Positions 13,293 to 17,984 of a stretch of 17,984 nt of DNA are shown here, one piece after another (positions within the stretch are counted from its first letter, which is position 1; every line of letters begins with the position of its first letter). Under the pieces are notes generated by a model. It was not told where the DNA came from, made no database searches, and worked only from the letters and a program-made list of their open reading frames with translations. The stretch covers positions 1 through 17,984 of the forward strand of contig JAWVZB010000067.1 in assembly GCA_033722375.1 (NCBI GenBank), given 5' to 3'. Source of the stretch: JAWVZB01 sp033722375. Its GTDB lineage: Bacteria > Actinomycetota > Nitriliruptoria > Nitriliruptorales > Nitriliruptoraceae. A program made the translations under genes and the position numbers.

Positions 13293-13365
13293 ACGCCCCG
13301 ACGGTCCGGTTCGCTCATCGGTACCGCCATGTGGTGTCATGGCCCCACACGATCCAGGAGCGACG

Positions 13366-15048
13366 ATGGCCGACCCCCGGCACAGGAGCCGCGACGTCAC
13401 CGACGGGTTCGAGCGCGCCCCCGCACGGGCGATGCTCCGGGCGGTCGGCATGACCGACGAGGACTTCGACAAGCCCCAAGTCGGGGTGGCGTCCTCGTGG
13501 AACGAGGTGACGCCGTGCAACCTCCCGCTCGACCGCCTGGCCAAGCAGGCGAAAGAGGGGGTTCGGGAGGCGGGTGGCTACCCGCTCGAGTTCGTCACCG
13601 TCGCCGTGAGCGACGGGATCGCGATGGGCCACGAAGGGATGCGGGCCAGCCTCGTGTCGCGCGAGGTCATCGCGGACTCGGTCGAGACCGTCATGCACGC
13701 CGAACGGCTCGACGGGATGGTCACCTTCGCCGGCTGCGACAAGTCACTTCCCGGCATGGTGATGGCCGCGGTACGGCTCGACGTCCCGAGCGTGTTCCTC
13801 TACGGCGGATCGATCCTGCCCGGCACTCACGACGGCAGTGACATCACGATCCAGACGGTGTTCGAGGCGGTCGGGGCGCGGGGGCGCGGCGAACTGTCCG
13901 ACGAGGAGCTCGGCCGCATCGAGCGCAACGCCTGTCCCGGGCAGGGGTCCTGCGGCGGGATGTTCACCGCCAACACGATGGCGTCGGCGATCGAGGCCAT
14001 GGGGCTGGCGCTACCCGGCTCCGCCTCACCACCAGCGGTGGACCCGCGGCGGGATGAGTTCGCCCGACGGTCGGGCGATGCGGTGGTGCGGCTCCTCGAG
14101 CAGGGGATCAGCGCGCGGGACATCGTGACCCGCGAGGCGATCGACAACGCCTGCGCCGTCGTGATGGCACTCGGCGGCTCCACCAACGCCGTCCTCCACC
14201 TGCTCGCCATCGCCCGCGAAGCCGAGATCGACTTCACCATCGACGACTTCGACGCGATCTCGCGGCGGGTGCCGCACCTCGCCGACATGACCCCGGGCGG
14301 CCGCTACGTCATGAACGACCTCGACCGCATCGGTGGCGTCCCGGTCGTCATGAAGGAGCTGTTGGACGCCGACCTCCTCTACGGCGACTGTCTGACAGTG
14401 ACGGGGCGCACGATCGCCGAGGAGCTCAGTGAGCTCGATCCGCCCCGACCCGAAGGGGACGTCGTGCATCCGCTCGACCACCCGCTGCACGAGGACGGGG
14501 GGCTCGTGATCCTACGGGGGTCGCTGGCGCCCGACGGCGCGGTCGTGAAGGTCGCCGGGATCCCCTCCGAGCAGCTCTCGTTCAGCGGCCGTGCCCGGGT
14601 GTTCGACGGCGAGCAACCAGCACTCCAGGCGGTCCTGACCGGGGGCATCGAGCCCGGCGACGTCATCGTGATCCGCTGGGAGGGCCCCAAGGGCGGGCCC
14701 GGGATGCGGGAGATGCTCGCGACCACGGCGGCGGTGAAGGGAGCGGGGCTCGGGGAGGACGTCGCGCTCATCACGGATGGACGGTTCAGCGGGGCGACGC
14801 ACGGGTTCTCGATCGGCCATATCGCTCCCGAAGCCGCCGACGAAGGACCGATCGCCTTCATCGAGGACGGCGACACGATCACGATCGATGTCCACGAACG
14901 CCGCATCGACCTCGAGGTGGACGACGAGGAGCTGACACGCCGCCGCGACGGCTGGGAGCCGCGGCCACCCCGCTACACGCGTGGCGTCCTGGCCAAGTAC
15001 GCCCGTACCGTGCGGTCTGCGTCCGAGGGTGCCACCACCTCCGTCTGA
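13366..15048 (+). CDS. ilvD: Dihydroxy-acid dehydratase
   Basis: A 560-residue IlvD that dehydrates 2,3-dihydroxy-isovalerate and 2,3-dihydroxy-3-methylvalerate in valine, isoleucine and leucine synthesis. The N-terminus ('SRDVTDGFERAPARAMLRAV') and 'GVASSWNEVTPCN' follow the mycobacterial sequence type. The [2Fe-2S] ligands are Cys51 (TPCN), Cys124 (GCDKSLPGM) and Cys196 (GSCGGMFTANTM). 'GPKGGPGMREM' and 'TDGRFSGATHG' near the end are the usual substrate/Mg site motifs. The ATG at 13366 is preferred over one nine codons upstream because AGGAG lies five bases before it. No other ilv gene is next to it. Oxygen sensitivity of the cluster is a family trait. Confidence 0.97.
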   Translation: MADPRHRSRDVTDGFERAPARAMLRAVGMTDEDFDKPQVGVASSWNEVTPCNLPLDRLAKQAKEGVREAGGYPLEFVTVAVSDGIAMGHEGMRASLVSREVIADSVETVMHAERLDGMVTFAGCDKSLPGMVMAAVRLDVPSVFLYGGSILPGTHDGSDITIQTVFEAVGARGRGELSDEELGRIERNACPGQGSCGGMFTANTMASAIEAMGLALPGSASPPAVDPRRDEFARRSGDAVVRLLEQGISARDIVTREAIDNACAVVMALGGSTNAVLHLLAIAREAEIDFTIDDFDAISRRVPHLADMTPGGRYVMNDLDRIGGVPVVMKELLDADLLYGDCLTVTGRTIAEELSELDPPRPEGDVVHPLDHPLHEDGGLVILRGSLAPDGAVVKVAGIPSEQLSFSGRARVFDGEQPALQAVLTGGIEPGDVIVIRWEGPKGGPGMREMLATTAAVKGAGLGEDVALITDGRFSGATHGFSIGHIAPEAADEGPIAFIEDGDTITIDVHERRIDLEVDDEELTRRRDGWEPRPPRYTRGVLAKYARTVRSASEGATTSV

Positions 15049-15081
15049 CCTTCGGACGCTGTCGGGTCAGGAGGGTCGCCA

Positions 15082-15552
15082 GTGCGCTTCGAGGAACTGC
15101 GGTTCGTGTGCACCGAGGCCGCGAAGGACGTTGTCACGCAGCACGGCGACGATCCCATCCCTCCCACGGTCGTGCTCCCGGGGGCGGAACGGACCCGTCT
15201 GCTCACCCTGCCTGGGTTCCCCGAGGAGGACCGCGCACGCCACGAGTACATGGTCCAGTTCGCCGAGGACGAGATCACCTCGAACCTCGTCCCCGCCTGG
15301 GGCTTCATCGCCGCCGCCGAGGACGCCGAAGGCAACGACGTGGTGGTGGCCGTCTACGGGGCACGGCGCCACCAGCCGGAGCTGACCGCCGCCCGACTGG
15401 ACGAGGACGGCACGCTCGGCGAGTTCGTCACCCCCGAAGAGCTCGATCCCACCGCGATGCCGTTCCTGCATCCGCTCCAGCACGCGGTAGATGCCATCCC
15501 CCCACTCGACGACCCGTCAGAGGCCGAGGGGCTCCCGCTCTTCGGCGAGTAG
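15082..15552 (+). CDS. Conserved-looking protein of unknown function
   Basis: A 156-residue acidic soluble protein. I do not recognise a family. It has no signal peptide, no membrane segment and few cysteines (one, at position 10). The region 'DEITSNLVPAWGFIAAAEDA' with 'NDVVVAVYGARRHQPELTAA' looks like a compact alpha/beta or beta-rich domain. The tail 'LDDPSEAEGLPLFGE' is acidic and probably flexible. The GTG start is well supported by AGGAGGG six bases upstream, and third-position GC bias continues through the frame, so it is a real gene. It follows ilvD by 33 bases on the same strand and may be co-transcribed. Its stop is three bases from the end of the converging glycosylase gene. Confidence 0.75.
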   Translation: MRFEELRFVCTEAAKDVVTQHGDDPIPPTVVLPGAERTRLLTLPGFPEEDRARHEYMVQFAEDEITSNLVPAWGFIAAAEDAEGNDVVVAVYGARRHQPELTAARLDEDGTLGEFVTPEELDPTAMPFLHPLQHAVDAIPPLDDPSEAEGLPLFGE

Positions 15553-15555
15553 AGC

Positions 15556-16140
15556 TCACCGCCACCGTGGCGGGTCCAGGGGGATGCCGGCAGCCTCGGC
15601 CGGCTGGCGATAGGCCCGCGCCAGCGATCCGGTGGTCTCGTGCGCGTTCAGTCCACTTGGGTTCCCGAGCACCCACAGCCGTGCCCCGGCCAGGTCCTCC
15701 TCCTGCTCACCCGCGGTCGCGCCCCGCCGGCCGAACGCCGTGCGGTAGGCGGTGATCCCGACGATCGCGACGACAGCCGGGCGCCACGCAGCGAGCTTGG
15801 CCCGCAGCGCGTCCGCGCCCCGCTCCAGCTCCTCCCGACCGAGCTCGTCGGCGCGAGCCGTCGCCCGATCGACGATGTTGGTGATGGCGATGCCCCGCTC
15901 CTCGAGGTGCGCGACGTCCGCTGGTGAGTAGCCGCCGGACGCGTCGATCTCGCGATCGGTGATCCCGGCCAGGTACAGCGCGGGGTAGAAGCGGTTGCCG
16001 GGATGGGCGAAGTGCGCCTCGGCAGCGGCGGTCCACAGTCCCGGGTTGATCCCGACGAACACGAGCCGTGGATCGTCGCCGATGAGATCCGCCACGACCT
16101 CGCCGGCGTGCCGTTGCAGCTCCGCCTGTGTGAATCCCAT
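15556..16140 (-). CDS. mug: Mug/TDG-type mismatch-specific uracil-DNA glycosylase
   Basis: A 194-residue protein of uracil-DNA glycosylase family 2. Motif 1 is 'VFVGINPGLWTAAAEAHF' with GINPG at 30-34 (Asn32 in the water-activating position of Mug), followed by 'HPGNRFYPALYLAGI'. Motif 2 is 'VLGNPSGLNAH' (NPSG at 160-163), which inserts into the DNA helix. 'TNIVDRATARADEL' matches the Mug core. It removes uracil, ethenocytosine or thymine from G-mispairs for base-excision repair. The ATG at 16140 starts just before the first helix. The frame is open 28 codons further, but that part is Arg/Pro/Ala-rich. No strong ribosome site is visible. Its 3' end converges with the unknown 156-residue gene. 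Confidence 0.92.
   Translation of the reverse strand: MGFTQAELQRHAGEVVADLIGDDPRLVFVGINPGLWTAAAEAHFAHPGNRFYPALYLAGITDREIDASGGYSPADVAHLEERGIAITNIVDRATARADELGREELERGADALRAKLAAWRPAVVAIVGITAYRTAFGRRGATAGEQEEDLAGARLWVLGNPSGLNAHETTGSLARAYRQPAEAAGIPLDPPRWR
15559..15573. terminator. Short perfect inverted repeat at converging gene ends
   Basis: CCGCCAC-C-GTGGCGG lies at the last codons of the glycosylase gene, just past the stop of the converging gene. With a three-base loop it leaves a six-pair GC stem. There is no T-tract, and the bases also encode the glycosylase tail, so a terminator role is only possible. Confidence 0.25.
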
Positions 16141-16244
16141 GTCCGGATGCCTGTCAGCCGCGGATGCGGTCCGAGCGAGCCGCGGCGCGCACCGCGGCGG
16201 GAAGACGCGCACCGGCCACTCCACCGTCGCGATCCGGCCGCCTG

Positions 16245-17582
16245 CTACTCACCTTCAGTGCGTTCGTGGCGGACCTCGACGTCTCCGGCGCGACGCCCCT
16301 CGAGGGTGCGGACGCGGAGTCGCCAGCTCCCCACCTCGACGGTGTCACCCCGCCGCACCAGCCGGCCGAGCTCCTCGGTCAGGAACCCCGACACCGTGTC
16401 CGCCTCGCCCTCCGGGAGCTCGATCCCCACCGCCTGCGCCAGCTCGTCCCGCCGCAGCGTGCCCTGCACGAGCCACCGGTGAGGGTCGAGACGTCGGACG
16501 GGAGGTGGGGAGGGATCGAACTCGTCGGCGATGTCCCCGACGAGCTCCTCGATGACGTCCTCGAGGGTGATGATGCCGGCGGTCCCGCCGAACTCGTCGA
16601 CGACGAGCGCCGCGTGGGCGCGCCCCGCCTGCATCTCCTGGAGCAGTTCTTCGAGGTCGCGCGAACCGGGCACGGCCGGGACGGGGCGCAGCAGGTCCGC
16701 GACCGTCACGCCGTGGAGGTCCTCGAGCATGAGCACGTCCTTGACGTGCACGAGCCCGACGACGTCGTCGATGTCCTCGTGGAACACGAGGAACCGAGTG
16801 AAGCCCGTATCGGCGGCGAGCTCGACCAGCTCGTCGGCACTGGCGCTGTCAGCCACCGCTTCCAGGTCGACGCGGGGCGTCATCGCGTCGACAGCACGGA
16901 TGTCGGACAGGCGGAGGGCAGCGGACATGACCCGGGCATCCTGCGCAGCGAGCGTTCCGTACCGGCGGGACTCGCGGAAGGCCAGCAGCAGCTCGTCGGG
17001 GGTGTGGACGAGGTTGACCTCGTCCACCGGCTCGACGCCGACGAGCCGGATGAGCACGTTGGCAGCCCCGTTCAGGGCGATGATCAGCGGACGCAGAGCG
17101 GTCACGAACCAGCCGAAGAGCCGCGCGACGCGGAGCGAGACCTCCTCCGCCCGCGACAGCGCGAGGTTCTTCGGAGCCATCTCCCCGACCACCATGTGCA
17201 GGAAGACCACGAGCGACAGCGCGAGCGCGAAGGCGACGATGGGGCGGCTGGGTCCCTGGAGACCGGCCGCCTCGAGCCACCCGTCGAACAGGGCCGCGAC
17301 GGCAGGCTCGGCGATCATCCCGAGGAGCAGAGATGCCATCGTGATCCCGAGTTGGGCCCCGGAGAACGTGATCGAGAGCTCACGGAGTGCCGCCAGCGCC
17401 CGGATCGCGCGCGGGTCCCCCGCGTCGGCGAACTCCTCCACCTTCGCCCGCCGCACCGCCAGCAGTGCGATCTCGGCGGCCACGAAGAACCCGTTCGCGA
17501 TGAGCAGGAACAGACCGAACAGCAGCGCCGCCAGGGAGAACTCAGCGTGGGCGGCGTCCGTCGGGGCGGCAGCGAACATCAT
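16245..17582 (-). CDS. CNNM/CorC (hemolysin-C) family membrane protein with CBS domains
   Basis: A 445-residue protein with the full family layout. The DUF21/CNNM membrane domain is ~15-185, with hydrophobic helices near 16-43, 79-98, 112-132 and 155-181 and the conserved 'GEMAPKNLAL' at 133-142. A CBS pair follows at ~215-340 ('AMTPRVDLEAV', 'FLVFHEDIDDVVGLVHVKDV'). The linker 'EFGGTAGIITLEDVIEELVG' leads to a CorC_HlyC domain at ~360-435. Members are proposed Mg2+/Co2+ transporters or efflux regulators; 'hemolysin' is a historical label. The ATG at 17582 overlaps the stop of the upstream paralogue as ATGA, with GAGGG six bases before it, which indicates translational coupling. The two may form a heteromer. 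Confidence 0.94.
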   Translation of the reverse strand: MMFAAAPTDAAHAEFSLAALLFGLFLLIANGFFVAAEIALLAVRRAKVEEFADAGDPRAIRALAALRELSITFSGAQLGITMASLLLGMIAEPAVAALFDGWLEAAGLQGPSRPIVAFALALSLVVFLHMVVGEMAPKNLALSRAEEVSLRVARLFGWFVTALRPLIIALNGAANVLIRLVGVEPVDEVNLVHTPDELLLAFRESRRYGTLAAQDARVMSAALRLSDIRAVDAMTPRVDLEAVADSASADELVELAADTGFTRFLVFHEDIDDVVGLVHVKDVLMLEDLHGVTVADLLRPVPAVPGSRDLEELLQEMQAGRAHAALVVDEFGGTAGIITLEDVIEELVGDIADEFDPSPPPVRRLDPHRWLVQGTLRRDELAQAVGIELPEGEADTVSGFLTEELGRLVRRGDTVEVGSWRLRVRTLEGRRAGDVEVRHERTEGE

Positions 17583-17984
17583 GGTTGACCCTCGCGGTGT
17601 CGCCGCACCTCGAGCTCCGAGACCCGGACACCGTCGAGCTGGGTCACCTCGATGTCCCAGCCGTCGTGCGCGACGAGCGCCCCCTCGGCGGGGATCTCGC
17701 CGAGCCGGTCGATCACGAACCCCGCGACGGTCTCGAAGTCCCCTTCGGGCAGGACCAGCCCCACCAGATCCGCGAGCCGGTCCGCACGCACGGTCCCGCG
17801 CACGCGGAACCGACCCACTCCGAGACGGCGGATCTCGCCCACCGTGGGGTCGAACTCGTCCTCGATCTCGCCGACGAGCTCCTCGACCACGTCTTCCACG
17901 GTCACGATGCCCGCCACGCCCCCGTACTCGTCGATGACGACCGCGAACGTGCGGTGCCGGCCGCGGAGGCGGGCCAGCAGCCGC
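17579..17984 (-). CDS. CNNM/CorC family protein, C-terminal part (5' end outside window)
   Basis: The last ~134 residues of a second family member. The frame enters at the window edge inside the second CBS domain ('HRTFAVVIDEYGGVAGIV'), then shows 'TVEDVVEELVGEIEDEFD' and a CorC_HlyC domain ('RFRVRGTVRADRLADLVGL', 'PEGDFETVAGFV'). It is clearly paralogous to the downstream gene, with the same motif order and similar spacing, but diverged. An internal GTG at 17917 is not the true start, because conserved sequence continues upstream of it to the edge. Its TGA overlaps the next gene's ATG. Confidence 0.93.
   Translation of the reverse strand, partial: RLLARLRGRHRTFAVVIDEYGGVAGIVTVEDVVEELVGEIEDEFDPTVGEIRRLGVGRFRVRGTVRADRLADLVGLVLPEGDFETVAGFVIDRLGEIPAEGALVAHDGWDIEVTQLDGVRVSELEVRRHREGQP

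Noticed and set aside
12719..13330. A longer N-terminal extension of the response regulator.
   Set aside because: The extension is antisense-like, Arg-rich sequence in another frame of the thioesterase gene, while the TTG at 12718 has a GGAGG site and starts the receiver fold exactly.
13339..13365. An earlier ATG start for ilvD, nine codons upstream.
   Set aside because: It has no ribosome site, and the ATG at 13366 has AGGAG at the right distance and gives the usual N-terminus.
16164..17588. A 474-codon plus-strand frame opposite the CorC-type gene.
   Set aside because: It is antisense to a clear CNNM/CBS/CorC protein, and its product is highly charged and featureless.

Overview
The window looks like chromosomal DNA of a high-GC actinomycete (Actinomycetota), possibly a deep-branching lineage. 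This is inferred from several signs: strong G/C bias at third codon positions, a DUF222/13E12-type HNH protein, an F420-type luciferase-like oxidoreductase, an IlvD of the mycobacterial sequence type, a RocA of the 543-residue actinobacterial type, and two genes that look leaderless (TANNNT six bases before the start codon). I see no tRNA, rRNA, CRISPR array, insertion sequence or phage gene.

Layout. Positions 2-2629 (+) hold the end of a large TPR-bearing regulator of the AfsR/LuxR-ATPase kind. It is followed by an unusual subtilisin-like protease in which nine PFYGD repeats and a Cys4 cluster lie between a propeptide-like segment and the catalytic domain. Positions 2722-5437 (+) hold a DUF222/HNH protein, a GNAT acetyltransferase and a broken family-39 glycosyltransferase that has lost its middle and changed frame. 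Positions 5463-8123 (-) hold a ROK sugar kinase followed by a long acyl-CoA dehydrogenase that resembles methylsuccinyl-CoA dehydrogenase. Divergent from these is rocA (8252-9883, +), with an 18-bp perfect palindrome in the shared intergenic region.

Positions 13260-9911 (-) form a co-directional run: hotdog thioesterase, stand-alone response-regulator receiver, double-domain KaiC-like ATPase (overlapping the receiver gene as TGATG) and F420-dependent oxidoreductase. Divergent from this run is ilvD (13366-15048, +), followed by a 156-residue protein of unknown function. On the minus strand come a Mug-type uracil-DNA glycosylase and two tandem, overlapping CNNM/CorC-type membrane proteins; the upstream one is cut by the window edge.

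How the genes work together. Most of the window is ordinary metabolism: proline/glutamate oxidation, branched-chain amino-acid synthesis, acyl-CoA oxidation and sugar phosphorylation. Three places stand out: the repeat/Cys4 subtilase with its regulator neighbour, the receiver-KaiC couple without kaiA or kaiB here, and the glycosyltransferase remnant. Each is seen in the sequence, but its function is inferred.
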